In this document: positions 6,651 to 15,412 of the stretch, piece by piece | Position numbering within the stretch: position 1 is the stretch's first letter | How the letters are laid out: each line of letters starts with the position of its first letter | NCBI RefSeq assembly: GCF_045984285.3 | Contig: NZ_JBJQIK030000004.1 | Location: forward strand, 248,001-312,000 | Source: Rugamonas sp045984285 | Lineage (GTDB): Bacteria; Pseudomonadota; Gammaproteobacteria; Burkholderiales; Burkholderiaceae_D | Direction of reading: 5' to 3' | Length of the DNA stretch: 64,000 nucleotides | Position numbers and translations under genes: made by a program | The notes under the pieces: generated by a model | The model's database searches: none | The model's input: only the letters and a program-made list of their open reading frames with translations | Told to the model about the DNA's origin: nothing

Positions 6651-8720
6651 CTACCAAATGCGCAGCCGGTTCTCCGGATCAAGATAAAGCCGGTCTCCCG
6701 GCCTCACATCAAAGGCCTCGTACCACGCGTCGAGATTGCGCACGGCGGCGACGCGGTAGCGTTCTGGTGCATGATTGTCTTTGGTAAGCTGCGTGCGCAA
6801 TGCCTCCTCCGTAGACTTGATGCGCCAGCTTCGGGCGTAGCCGATGAAGAACTGGCGGTCTTGCTGCCGTACATAGTCCACCTCGCGGCCCATGTCTTTC
6901 AGGCTGGCGCGATAGGCGTCGAAGGCGGCGGCGAGGCCGCCCAGGTCGGCGACGTTCTCGACCGTCGTTTTTTTGCCATCGACCGCTACCTCCGGGTATG
7001 GACGATAACTGGAGAACTGTCGTTCCAGTGCCTCGCTGGCCGTCGCATAGCCCGACATATCTTCCGGCGTCCACCAGCGGCGCAAGCGGCCGTCGGAGTC
7101 ATACTCGGCGCCAAGGGTATCGACAAAGTGGCTCACTTCATGGCCAACAATGGCGCCGATCGCACCGTATGTCATAGCGTCGGACATTTGCGCGTCAAAT
7201 TTCGGCGCCTGCAGCAGGGCCGCAGTGAAGTTGTAGGCGTTCTGCTGGAACATCAACAGCCCGCCTGCCTGCTGGGGCGCCGCAACCCATTGCTTGCTGT
7301 CGATCGGCTTGCCGAGCCGGTCCAGTGTCTGCCTGTAGTGGCGGTCGGCGAGATGCTGAAGGTTAGCGACCGGGTTCGTCGGGCTGATCACAAGTGCTTC
7401 GTGATCCTGCCATTTCTCCGGGTATGCCATGCCAAAATAAAGAACTTTTAACTTCGCCAGCGCAACCGTCTTACTGGCGGGTGAAAGCCACGGGGCGGCT
7501 TCAACCCGCCGGCCGAACGCGGCGACAACGTTGTCAACAATGGTATTCAGGCGTGCCTTTTGGGCCGCTGGGAAATAGCGCTCAACGTAAAGGCGGCCGA
7601 TATACTCGCGCATCACGGATTGGGTTACTGCATTGGCGCGTTGCACCGCTTGCACAGGCATCTCGCCAGCCGCTGCGCCGCGCAGTGCGGGCGCAAGCGC
7701 CGCAAAGGACGCCGGCAGCACCTCGGCGTATGCGCAGATGGCACGCACACGCAGGTAGTCTTGCCAAACCTGGACCGGCTGCGTATCAACCAGCACGGCC
7801 AGGCCGGTCAGCGCGCTGGGCTGCCATGCGACGAAGCTGGCTTGCCTTGCTAAACCGGCGGCCTTGAAGAAACCCGGCCAGTCCATACCGGGTGCCTGAC
7901 GGGCGAAATCGGCACGCGTCCACAAGTTATTGGCGTTGCGCTCGTTATCCGAGACCTCATCTGCCGCATGGCTTTGTGCCAGCGCCGTCTCCAGCGCTAT
8001 GACCGCATCGGCACGCGCCGCGGCCGATGCCGCATGCGCCGGATCCAGCTGCGCCAGCACTGCGCTGACGGCTTTCCGATAGCGGGCCCGCAATGCCTGC
8101 ATGCCGGCATCAGCGCTGAGATAATGTTCGCGTCCCGGCAGGCTGAGCCCCCCCTGCACCAGGATGGCTGTGTAGTTTTTCTCGCCGCGGATGCTCGATT
8201 CGGCCGCCAGTCCAAGTACGTGGGCCGAGTTGTATTGGCCACGATTGACCGGATCGGCATCGGCACGGAGTGTCTGGCCCAGCAAAGCTGTCAGCGCCGC
8301 CTTATCGCGTACCCGCGCTATGTGATTGAGCAGGGGCTTGAGCGGGCGCAGGCCCTGAGCCGCAATGGCACGGTCGTTGAGATAGGCGGCGCGGAAATCG
8401 GCAACCTTGCGCGCGACTGTGCCTTGCGGATTTGTCCAAACCTCATCGAGCAAGGCCTGCATTTGTTGGCTCACACGCTCATTGATCTCGTCGCGGGCGC
8501 TCCAGCTCTTTTTCCCTGGTGGGACAGGCGTCGCCTGCAACCAGCTACCATTGGCGTACCCGAAAAAGTCATCTCCAGGACGAACCTGCGCGTCCACGCC
8601 AGCTTCCAGCCCGGTTGAGCTTTGCCCCATGTCTTCGGCGGCTGCCGTGCCAAGGATCCCGCCGAGCGCCAAGGCCAGCAGTGATGGGCCAATGAATGCG
8701 CGTGAAGTGTATTCCAGCAT
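6651..8720 (-). CDS. M13-family zinc metallopeptidase (neprilysin-like), exported
   Basis: A 689-residue peptidase with a signal peptide (MLEYTSRAFIG, cleavage near TAAAED). The zinc site is GHEVSHF (about 526-532), and ENVADLGG about 55 residues later supplies the third ligand; an N-A-Y-type substrate-binding segment (QNAYNFTAAL) precedes it. The C terminus ends in RLRIW, close to the usual family end. ATG 8720 was chosen because the frame upstream of it is hydrophilic and would hide the signal. These enzymes cut short peptides in the periplasm or outside the cell. Base use is less GC-biased than in most neighbours. Confidence 0.9.
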   Translation of the reverse strand: MLEYTSRAFIGPSLLALALGGILGTAAAEDMGQSSTGLEAGVDAQVRPGDDFFGYANGSWLQATPVPPGKKSWSARDEINERVSQQMQALLDEVWTNPQGTVARKVADFRAAYLNDRAIAAQGLRPLKPLLNHIARVRDKAALTALLGQTLRADADPVNRGQYNSAHVLGLAAESSIRGEKNYTAILVQGGLSLPGREHYLSADAGMQALRARYRKAVSAVLAQLDPAHAASAAARADAVIALETALAQSHAADEVSDNERNANNLWTRADFARQAPGMDWPGFFKAAGLARQASFVAWQPSALTGLAVLVDTQPVQVWQDYLRVRAICAYAEVLPASFAALAPALRGAAAGEMPVQAVQRANAVTQSVMREYIGRLYVERYFPAAQKARLNTIVDNVVAAFGRRVEAAPWLSPASKTVALAKLKVLYFGMAYPEKWQDHEALVISPTNPVANLQHLADRHYRQTLDRLGKPIDSKQWVAAPQQAGGLLMFQQNAYNFTAALLQAPKFDAQMSDAMTYGAIGAIVGHEVSHFVDTLGAEYDSDGRLRRWWTPEDMSGYATASEALERQFSSYRPYPEVAVDGKKTTVENVADLGGLAAAFDAYRASLKDMGREVDYVRQQDRQFFIGYARSWRIKSTEEALRTQLTKDNHAPERYRVAAVRNLDAWYEAFDVRPGDRLYLDPENRLRIW

Positions 8721-8884
8721 GGTGAGGGTCTCGATAAAACTGATGTAGCGATGGTATTGATTGCATGCCCGGCTGTCGTCGCGCAAGGCGACAGGTTTGG
8801 ATCATATTCGGACATGGGCGCTCAATCCGTTTGCAAGCCATTGCTGCATTGGTGTATGGTCATGCATCAACGCAGTGTCCGGAA

Positions 8885-9910
8885 ATGATTGATCCCAAGC
8901 CCGCCATCGACGTCTTGTTCGTGATTTCCTCGCACTCGCTATTGCTCGACATTGCGGGGCCGGCAGAGGCGTTTCGCCTGGCGAATTTGCATCGGTTGGA
9001 AATTGGGCAGGAGCCACGCTTTACGCTGCGATTTGCCGGACCCGAACCCACCGTCCAGTCTTCGGTCGGCTTGGCTTTGGCGGCACTGGAGCCGCTGCCG
9101 GATGTCCTGACGCGACCGACCTGGGTAGTGCCAGTTGGCCAGCCGAGCGCGCGCATCGAGCACATTACACCGGCCATCACCGCGACCACGCGATGGCTCA
9201 ACCGGACCCTGTACGCCACGCTCAACGCAGCCGACACGCCCCACCGGCTGCTGACCATCTGCTCAGGCGCCTTGCTGGCGGCGCGTGCCGGATTGCTCAC
9301 TAACCGTCGCTGCACGACCCACCACGATATGCAGGATGCCCTATGTGAGCTGGTCCCTCGGGCTCAGGTATTGCGGAACCGCGTATTCGTTATCGACGGG
9401 CCGGTCGCTACAAGTGCCGGCATTACTGCGGGCATCGACCTGGCGCTGCACGTGATTGCCCTCGAATGCGGTGAGGCGCTGGCTTCCAGCGTTGCAGACG
9501 ACATGGTGGTTTACTTGCGGCGTTCAATGCGCGATCCAGGGCAGTCGCCGTTCCGCGTGCATCGCAACCACCTGCATGCGGCCGTGCATCGTGTGCAGGA
9601 CGCGATCCATAGCGAGCCCGGACGCGAGTGGACGATGGCTTCACTGGCACTGGTTGCTCATGTCACAGAACGGCACTTGTTGCGTCTTTTCCTCGATCAT
9701 GCCGGGGTCTCCCCCCTGCGCTACCTGCAGTCGATCCGGCTCGAGCGGGCGCGCCAGTCGATTGAGCACGGCGCCAGCGTTACATCTGCAGCGGAGGCGG
9801 CGGGCTTTAGCTCTGCCCTACAACTGCGCCGCGCCTGGACGCGGCAATGGGGCGGTTCGCCGCGCGACGCCGCCCGTGCAGCAGCGCGCGAAAACTCAGA
9901 AACGCTATAG
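8885..9910 (+). CDS. AraC-family regulator with DJ-1/PfpI (GlxA-type) N-terminal domain
   Basis: A 341-residue regulator. The N-terminal half is a DJ-1/PfpI-like domain (DVLFVISSHSLLLDIAGPAEAF, then LLTICSGALLAARAGLL, which holds the nucleophile-elbow Cys). The C-terminal about 100 residues carry two AraC helix-turn-helix motifs (TMASLALVAHVTERHLLRLF and VTSAAEAAGFSSALQLRRAW). ATG 8885 matches the family start; the longer open frame upstream is low-complexity. It is divergent from the M13 peptidase gene across a 164-bp gap, so control of that gene is possible but unproven. Confidence 0.9.
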   Translation: MIDPKPAIDVLFVISSHSLLLDIAGPAEAFRLANLHRLEIGQEPRFTLRFAGPEPTVQSSVGLALAALEPLPDVLTRPTWVVPVGQPSARIEHITPAITATTRWLNRTLYATLNAADTPHRLLTICSGALLAARAGLLTNRRCTTHHDMQDALCELVPRAQVLRNRVFVIDGPVATSAGITAGIDLALHVIALECGEALASSVADDMVVYLRRSMRDPGQSPFRVHRNHLHAAVHRVQDAIHSEPGREWTMASLALVAHVTERHLLRLFLDHAGVSPLRYLQSIRLERARQSIEHGASVTSAAEAAGFSSALQLRRAWTRQWGGSPRDAARAAARENSETL

Positions 9911-10058
9911 CTCCATCGGCCTCACTCAAGAAGAACCTCGACACCCTGGGCGTCGCCCACTCACTGAACGCATCTCGGCATAGGATGGCTCGGTAGTTTC
10001 CGGCCTTTGATATAGAGATAGATCGTCGGAGATGATTCAGTCAAAAATATTTTTAAAA

Positions 10059-10092
10059 ATAGCTTGCAATTAAATCGCGCGCTATGTATATT
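10059..10092 (+). promoter_or_regulatory. ohr promoter with overlapping OhrR/MarR-like palindrome
   Basis: A -35 TTGCAA (10064-10069) and a -10 TATATT (10087-10092) lie 17 bp apart, preceded by an A/T-rich stretch. Over the -35 and spacer runs a 27-bp interrupted palindrome (10059-10085): arms ATAGC and GCTAT, inner pairs GC/GC and ATT/AAT at symmetric positions. Ohr genes are classically repressed by the MarR-family peroxide sensor OhrR at such a site; no OhrR gene is adjacent here. Confidence 0.65.
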
Positions 10093-10181
10093 GTGCACAT
10101 GGACGCGGCAAACAGCGATCCAGGCAGTAAAAACATAGCACACTACTTAATAGCTAACTACTCACACAAAAGGAAACCATC

Positions 10182-10607
10182 ATGTCGATCAAACAAGTTC
10201 TGTACCGCGCCAATGCAACTTCCACCGGTGGCCGTGAAGGCCGTTCCGTCAGCAGCGACGGCGTGCTGGACGTGAAGCTGACCACCCCGAAAGAACTGGG
10301 CGGCAATGGCGCCGTGGGCACCAACCCCGAGCAGCTGTTCGCTGCGGGCTACTCGGCCTGCTTCATCGGCGCCCTGAAATTCGTTGGCGGCCGCGACAAG
10401 ATCGCCGTGCCGGCTGATACCTCGATCAACGCCACCGTCGGCATCGGCGCCATCGAAACCGGCTTCGGCATCGAAGTGGAACTGAAAATCTCGCTGCCAG
10501 GCCTGGACCGTGAAACCGCCGAGAAGCTGGTGGCCGCCGCCCACATCGTCTGCCCTTACTCGAATGCGACCCGCGGCAATATCGACGTAACCCTGACCAT
10601 CGTTTAA
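10182..10607 (+). CDS. ohr: Organic hydroperoxide resistance protein Ohr
   Basis: A 141-residue OsmC/Ohr-family thiol peroxidase that reduces organic and lipid hydroperoxides, using lipoylated proteins as electron donor in characterised members. Both catalytic cysteines are at the canonical positions: Cys60 in AGYSACF and Cys124 in HIVCPYSNATRGN. The start follows an AAAGGAAACC ribosome site. The gene is preceded by a well-formed promoter with an OhrR-like palindrome, so induction by organic peroxides is expected. Confidence 0.95.
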   Translation: MSIKQVLYRANATSTGGREGRSVSSDGVLDVKLTTPKELGGNGAVGTNPEQLFAAGYSACFIGALKFVGGRDKIAVPADTSINATVGIGAIETGFGIEVELKISLPGLDRETAEKLVAAAHIVCPYSNATRGNIDVTLTIV

Positions 10608-10679
10608 GCAATACCGAATGCCGGTGCGGCGGATTGGCCGCCGCCCGGACTCGCTTCCCAATCAATGAAGGAGAACATC

Positions 10680-10976
10680 ATGCAAGCATCCAAACTGTTC
10701 ATCGCCGCCGCTGCCCTCGCCCTGTCCGCCAGCGCATTCGCCCAGGCCGCGCCGAATTCCGGCGAAGGCTACCAGGCCGACCTGAGCTTCCAGTCCAGCC
10801 GCAGCCGCGATGATGTGAAGGCAGAGCTGGCAGCCGCGCGCCGCAACGGCCAAGTCTTCAGCGGCGACAACTACCCCGCTGCGCCAATCGCTTCCGGCCC
10901 GGCCAAAACCCGCGCCCAGGTGCAGGCTGAATTCGTGCAGGCCAAGGCGCTGGGCCAGCTGCGCCACGAGGACTGA
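10680..10976 (+). CDS. DUF4148-type small exported protein
   Basis: A 98-residue protein with a clear signal peptide (MQASKLFIAAAALALSASAF, cleaved after AQA). The mature part carries the two short repeated motifs typical of the DUF4148 family common in Burkholderiales: SRDDVKAELAAARRNG and TRAQVQAEFVQAKALG. ATG 10680 was chosen because AAGGAG lies 6 nt upstream; an earlier in-frame ATG at 10665 would include the ribosome site itself. Function is unknown; family members are often stress- or metal-responsive, but nothing here shows that. Confidence 0.85.
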   Translation: MQASKLFIAAAALALSASAFAQAAPNSGEGYQADLSFQSSRSRDDVKAELAAARRNGQVFSGDNYPAAPIASGPAKTRAQVQAEFVQAKALGQLRHED

Positions 10977-11017
10977 GCTGCCTTACAATGAGCGCTTCGA
11001 CCATACACGGGGCACTT

Positions 11018-11470
11018 ATGATTGACTGGCAGTTCCTGGATTTTGAAAGCATTCCACGCGCGGACCTGTATGAAGTGCTGCGGCAGCGGCAGCAGGTCTT
11101 CGTGCTGGAACAGAAATGCCTGTACCCCGATATCGATGGCTATGACCTCGCTGCGCACCACCTGATGGGATGGCGCACGGTTGATGGCCAGCGCCGGCTG
11201 ATCGCCTACCTGCGGGTGATTGCGCCTGGCGTGAAATACACCGAAATGTCGCTGGGCCGCGTGCTCAGCACGGCCGCCGCGCGCGGCACCGGCGCGGGCC
11301 GCCAGCTGATTGCCGAAGGCATCCGCCGCGCTGAAGCGCTGCATCCCGGCCACGGTTTCCGCATCGGCGCGCAGCAATATCTCGAGCAGTTCTACGCCGG
11401 CTTCGGCTTCCGCACCGTTACCGCTCCCTACGACGAAGACGGCATCATGCACGTCGACATGGTGCGCTGA
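11018..11470 (+). CDS. elaA: ElaA-type GNAT acetyltransferase
   Basis: A 150-residue GNAT-family protein of the ElaA group: IDWQFLDFESI opening, RQQVFVLEQKCLYPDIDGYD, then the acetyl-CoA loop (ARGTGAGRQLIAEG) and the QQYLEQFYAGFGF strand. Substrate and role are unknown. ATG 11018 gives the family-typical N terminus; an ATG at 10988 in the same frame is possible but adds ten unconserved residues. It is followed by a GC hairpin shared with the convergent FKBP gene. Confidence 0.85.
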   Translation: MIDWQFLDFESIPRADLYEVLRQRQQVFVLEQKCLYPDIDGYDLAAHHLMGWRTVDGQRRLIAYLRVIAPGVKYTEMSLGRVLSTAAARGTGAGRQLIAEGIRRAEALHPGHGFRIGAQQYLEQFYAGFGFRTVTAPYDEDGIMHVDMVR

Positions 11471-11483
11471 GCGGCCAATAAAA

Positions 11484-11504
11484 AAGGCGGCCCAGGGCCG
11501 CCTT
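11484..11504 (-). terminator. Intrinsic terminator between elaA and the FKBP gene
   Basis: A 9-bp perfect stem (AAGGCGGCC / GGCCGCCTT) with a 3-nt loop. On the minus strand it is followed directly by a T-rich tail (TTTATT after the stem's TT), so it should stop transcription of the FKBP gene. On the plus strand the tail is only CTTCTT, giving weaker termination for elaA. Confidence 0.8.
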
Positions 11505-11522
11505 CTTGTGAGCGCTACGCGC

Positions 11523-11969
11523 TTAGCGCTTCAGGGAAATCAGTTCCACTTCGAACAGCAGTGGCGAGTTGGCGGGGATCTTGTCCCTTGCCGTGGCACC
11601 GTAGGCCAGATTCGCCGGAATGATCAGCGTACGCTTGCCGCCTGCCTTCATGCCCAGAAGGCCCTGGTCCCAGCCGGCGATCACACTACCGCGGCCGATG
11701 GTGAAGGAGAAGGCCGCCTTGCCGACGCTGCTGTCGAACTCAGTGCCCTTGTTGCCGGTCTTGGTGCTGTCATAGAGCCAGCCGGTGTAGTGCACGGTGA
11801 GCAGGTCGCCGTTGGTGGCTTCCAGGCCGGTGCCGACCACCGTGTCGGTCTTGGTGAATGCAGGTTGCGCAGGGCCGGTATCCACTGGCTTGTCGTCGCC
11901 GCCGCCGCCGCAGGCGGTCAGGGTCAGGGCGCAGGCCAGGGCGGCGATAATTTGGAACATCGATTTCAT
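11523..11969 (-). CDS. FKBP-type peptidyl-prolyl isomerase lipoprotein
   Basis: A 148-residue lipoprotein: signal MKSMFQIIAALACALTLTAC with the lipobox Cys at 20, a Gly/Asp linker, then one FKBP domain (VHYTGWLYDSTKTGNKGTEFD, then VIAGWDQGLLGMKAGGKRTL and PANLAYGATA). It catalyses cis-trans proline isomerisation and probably helps fold envelope proteins. ATG 11969 begins the signal; the frame is open upstream, but only with hydrophilic sequence. It ends at a strong terminator. Confidence 0.92.
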   Translation of the reverse strand: MKSMFQIIAALACALTLTACGGGGDDKPVDTGPAQPAFTKTDTVVGTGLEATNGDLLTVHYTGWLYDSTKTGNKGTEFDSSVGKAAFSFTIGRGSVIAGWDQGLLGMKAGGKRTLIIPANLAYGATARDKIPANSPLLFEVELISLKR

Positions 11970-12083
11970 GTGATCTCTTGCCTCAATTGATTGAATGGTC
12001 CCGGCGCCTGGCGCCGAACAGACAGGGAGTTTATCAGACTGCCACTCCCTGCTGCCAGCAAACATACTTCGTTACAAAGTTTT

Positions 12084-13994
12084 TCAGATTTCCACTTGCG
12101 TTCCGAGCTCGATCACCCGGTTGGTGGGGATCTGGTAGTAGTCGGCCGCGCCGCGCGCATTGCGCGACATGGCCACGAACAGGTGCTCGCGCCATGGCGC
12201 CATGCCGGAACCCGGCGCCGACACCACTGTCTGGCGCGCGATGAAGAAGGACGTTTCCATCATCTCGAACTGCAGGCCGCAATCGGCGCACAGTTCCAGC
12301 ACACGCGGAATATCCGGTTCGTCCTTGAAGCCGTAGTGCACGTTCAGCTGGTAGCAGTTGTGGCCCAGCTCCGTTATGCGCACCTGTTCTTCCGGCGCAA
12401 CATAGGGTTCTTCCACGATATGCACGGTGAAGAACACCACCCGCTCGTGCAGGATCTTGTTATGCGAGAGGTTGTGCAGCAGCGCATGCGGCACGCCGTC
12501 GCTTTCGCCGCGCAGGAAGATGGCGGTTCCCGGCACCCGCACCGGCGGCGCCATGAACAGGGAGTCCAGGAAGTCTTCCAGCGGAATGGCGTGTTTTTCC
12601 AGGTTCTGGAACACCAGCTCGCGGCCGGTGCGCCAGGTCAGCATAACGGTAAACAGCGCGGTGCCCAGCGCCAGCGGCATCCAGCCGCCATGGAACAGCT
12701 TCAGCGTGCTGGCCGAGAACAGCATGATGTCGATGGCGATGAAGAAGCCGGTCGCGGCGAAGCAGACCACCAGCGGCAGGTGCCAGCGGTAGCGGATCAC
12801 GAAGAAGGTGAGGATGGTGGTGGCCAGCATGGTGGCCGTCACGGCGATGCCATAGGCCCCCGCCAGCGAATCGGAGGAGCCGAAGCCCACGACGGCAATC
12901 AGCACCACGATCAGCTGCAGCCAGTTCACGGCCGGAATATAGATCTGGCCGATCTGGCTTTCCGAGGTGTGCAGCACGCGCATGCGCGGCAGCAGGCCCA
13001 GCGCAATGGCCTGCTTGGTCATGGAGAAGGTGCCGGAAATGGTGGCCTGCGAGGCAATCACCGCCGCCATGGTGGACAGCACCACCAGCGGATACACGCT
13101 CCAGCTGCCCAGCTGGTGGAAGAAGGGGTTCTCGATCACTTCGGGACGCATGATCAGCAGCGCCCCCTGGCCGAAATAGTTCAGCGCCAGCGCGGGGAAG
13201 CAGATCATGAACCAGGCGAAGCGAATGGGCTTCTTGCCGAAGTGCCCCATGTCCGCATACAGCGCCTCCGCGCCGGTGAAGGCCAGCACCACGGCGCCCA
13301 GCGCCACGAAGGCCACAAAACCGTTGTCCAGCATGAAAGTGAAGGCGTGGATCGGGTTCAGCGCCGCCAGGATGGCCGGTTCCTTGACGATGTTGATCAC
13401 GCCCATGACGGCCAGCGCAGCAAACCAGGTGAGCATGATGGGGCCGAAGAAGCGGCCGATGCCCGCCGTGCCATGGCGCTGCACGGCATACAGCGTTACC
13501 AGCACCACAATCGTGAGCGGCACCACATAGGCTTCCAGCTGCGGCGCGGCTACTTCCAGGCCTTCGATGGCGCCCAGCACGGAGATCGCCGGCGTGACCA
13601 CGCTGTCGCCATAGAACATGGTGGCGCCGAACACGCCGAGCAGCAGCAGGGGGAAGTGCCAGCCGGAGCGGCGGCTGACCGAATTCAGGGCGAGCGCCAT
13701 CAAGGCCATGATGCCGCCCTCGCCGCGGTTGTCCGCGCGCAGCACCAGGCTCACATATTTGAGCGAGACGATCATCGTCAAGCCCCAGAAGATCAGGGAC
13801 ACCACGCCAAGCAGGTTGGCCTGGTTCAGCGGCAGGCCGTGGTCGGCGTCGAAGATGGTTTTGAGGGTATAGAGGGGGCTGGTGCCGATATCGCCATAGA
13901 CGATGCCAACGGCCGCCAGCGTCAGGGCGGCGATACTGCTTTTCTTATGTTCCGACGTCAAGATGACACCCAAAGTGGTTTTGGTGCGTTGCAC
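12084..13994 (-). CDS. kup: Low-affinity potassium transporter Kup
   Basis: A KUP/HAK/KT-family K+:H+ symporter with about 12 membrane helices (about 25-440) and a cytoplasmic C-terminal domain. Diagnostic segments are GIVYGDIGTSPLYTLK near the N terminus, FGATMFYGDSVVTPAISVLGA and GAEALYADMGHFG. The frame can start at GTG 13994 (636 aa), but the first 11 residues are atypical and no ribosome site is visible. TTG 13961 gives 625 aa, closer to the usual length of about 622, so the start is uncertain. The gene is monocistronic, divergent from the GNAT gene at 14079. Confidence 0.93.
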   Translation of the reverse strand: MQRTKTTLGVILTSEHKKSSIAALTLAAVGIVYGDIGTSPLYTLKTIFDADHGLPLNQANLLGVVSLIFWGLTMIVSLKYVSLVLRADNRGEGGIMALMALALNSVSRRSGWHFPLLLLGVFGATMFYGDSVVTPAISVLGAIEGLEVAAPQLEAYVVPLTIVVLVTLYAVQRHGTAGIGRFFGPIMLTWFAALAVMGVINIVKEPAILAALNPIHAFTFMLDNGFVAFVALGAVVLAFTGAEALYADMGHFGKKPIRFAWFMICFPALALNYFGQGALLIMRPEVIENPFFHQLGSWSVYPLVVLSTMAAVIASQATISGTFSMTKQAIALGLLPRMRVLHTSESQIGQIYIPAVNWLQLIVVLIAVVGFGSSDSLAGAYGIAVTATMLATTILTFFVIRYRWHLPLVVCFAATGFFIAIDIMLFSASTLKLFHGGWMPLALGTALFTVMLTWRTGRELVFQNLEKHAIPLEDFLDSLFMAPPVRVPGTAIFLRGESDGVPHALLHNLSHNKILHERVVFFTVHIVEEPYVAPEEQVRITELGHNCYQLNVHYGFKDEPDIPRVLELCADCGLQFEMMETSFFIARQTVVSAPGSGMAPWREHLFVAMSRNARGAADYYQIPTNRVIELGTQVEI

Positions 13995-14078
13995 AATAGT
14001 TCAAGTATTTGCAAATTGCAAGCGGATTGTACTCCTGCAGACTGTGGTATTTTTCGTCTTTAGCCCGAAAGAAACACC

Positions 14079-14519
14079 ATGCAAATCAGTCAAGCAACGC
14101 CCGCCGATGTGCCCCGCCTGTTCGAGGTGTGGGAAGCATCGGTGCGCGCCACCCACCACTTTCTCGGCGAGGCCGGCATCCAGCAGTTGATTCCCCTCGT
14201 GCGCCAGATTCTGGGCGAATTCACCCCACTGTACTGCCTGCGGGATGAACAAGGCGCTGTCTACGCCTTCATGGGCGTGGCCCAGGGCAATATCGAAATG
14301 CTGTTCGTCGATCCGGCGCGGCGCGGCGGCGGTGCAGGCCGCACGCTGGTGGAGTTCGCGCTGGGCGAACTGGGCGCATACAAAGTGGACGTGAATGAGC
14401 AGAACGGCCAGGCCGTCGGCTTCTACGCGCGCATGGGCTTTGTACAGGTGGGCCGCTCGGAGCGCGATCCCTTCGGCAATCCCTACCCCCTGCTGCATCT
14501 CGAACTGGGAACGCAATGA
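14079..14519 (+). CDS. GNAT-family N-acetyltransferase
   Basis: A 146-residue single-domain GNAT protein. The acetyl-CoA loop is VDPARRGGGAGRTLVEFAL, and the C-terminal GFYARMGFVQVGRSE strand is typical; the overall pattern resembles the YjaB/PhnO-like group. The substrate is unknown. Its TGA overlaps the ATG of rarD (ATGA), so the two are co-translated, though no functional link is evident. Confidence 0.87.
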   Translation: MQISQATPADVPRLFEVWEASVRATHHFLGEAGIQQLIPLVRQILGEFTPLYCLRDEQGAVYAFMGVAQGNIEMLFVDPARRGGGAGRTLVEFALGELGAYKVDVNEQNGQAVGFYARMGFVQVGRSERDPFGNPYPLLHLELGTQ

Positions 14520-15412
14520 ATACCGGCGTGCTGTTCGCAGCCCTCTCCTTCTTCTGCTGGGGCCTGTTCCCGCTGTACTTCCACGCCATCGGCGAAGTGC
14601 CGCCGATGGAGATCCTGGCGCACCGCATGCTGTGGTCCCTGCTGTTCCTCGCCATCGTGCTGGCGGTGCGGCGGCAGTGGAAATGGCTGCCGGAAGTGCT
14701 GGCCAGGCCGAAAGTGGTTGGCGCCTTCATTGCCAGCGCCCTGCTCCTCAGCACCAACTGGCTGATTTATATCTGGTCTGTCAACAACGGCCACGTGCTC
14801 GATGCGAGCCTGGGCTATTTCATCAACCCGCTCGTAAACGTGCTGCTTGGCCTGCTGGTCCTGAAGGAAAAGCTGCGCCGCGGCCAGTGGCTGGCGGTGG
14901 GCATTGCCGCGGCCGGCGTGGCCTGGCTTACCTGGCAAGCCGGCCAGCTGCCGTGGATCGCGCTGCTGCTGGCGGCCAGCTTCGGCGCCTACGGACTGCT
15001 GCGCAAGACGGCAGCCCTCGCGGCACTGGAAGGCCTGTCCTTCGAAACCATGCTGCTGTTCCCGATCGCTGCGGGCTATGTGGGCTGGCTCACCATGAAC
15101 GGCGCCAATACCTTCATCAACACGCCGAGCGACAGCACGCGCCTGCTGCTGATGGCGGCGGGGCCGATCACGGCAATTCCGCTGCTGCTGTTCGCGGCGG
15201 GCGCGCGGCGCATTCCGCTGTCGGTGCTGGGCATGCTGCAGTATCTGTCGCCAACCATGCAGATGCTGTTGGGACTGTGGGTCTTCCATGAAGCGTTTTC
15301 GGCAGCCCGCCTGATCGGCTTCATCGTGATCTGGAGCGCGCTGGCCATCTATGTGATCGAAGGCCTGTGGATATCGCGCGCTAGCGGCGCGGCAGCGTCT
15401 TCCAGTAAGTAA
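14516..15412 (+). CDS. rarD: RarD-type EamA permease
   Basis: A 298-residue, ten-helix inner-membrane transporter of the drug/metabolite superfamily. The RarD subgroup is recognised by FCWGLFPLYF near the N terminus, AHRMLWSLLF, the NWLIYIWSVNNGHVLDASLG segment and GYFINPLV. Chloramphenicol sensitivity is the historical phenotype in Pseudomonas; the natural substrate is not established. It overlaps the GNAT gene by 4 nt, and its 3' end overlaps the convergent HzsA-related gene by 32 bp. Confidence 0.9.
   Translation: MNTGVLFAALSFFCWGLFPLYFHAIGEVPPMEILAHRMLWSLLFLAIVLAVRRQWKWLPEVLARPKVVGAFIASALLLSTNWLIYIWSVNNGHVLDASLGYFINPLVNVLLGLLVLKEKLRRGQWLAVGIAAAGVAWLTWQAGQLPWIALLLAASFGAYGLLRKTAALAALEGLSFETMLLFPIAAGYVGWLTMNGANTFINTPSDSTRLLLMAAGPITAIPLLLFAAGARRIPLSVLGMLQYLSPTMQMLLGLWVFHEAFSAARLIGFIVIWSALAIYVIEGLWISRASGAAASSSK

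Noticed and set aside
11991..14063. A 690-codon open frame on the plus strand
   Set aside because: Antisense to kup, which is unmistakable; the plus product is His/Gln/Arg-rich without any recognisable fold.
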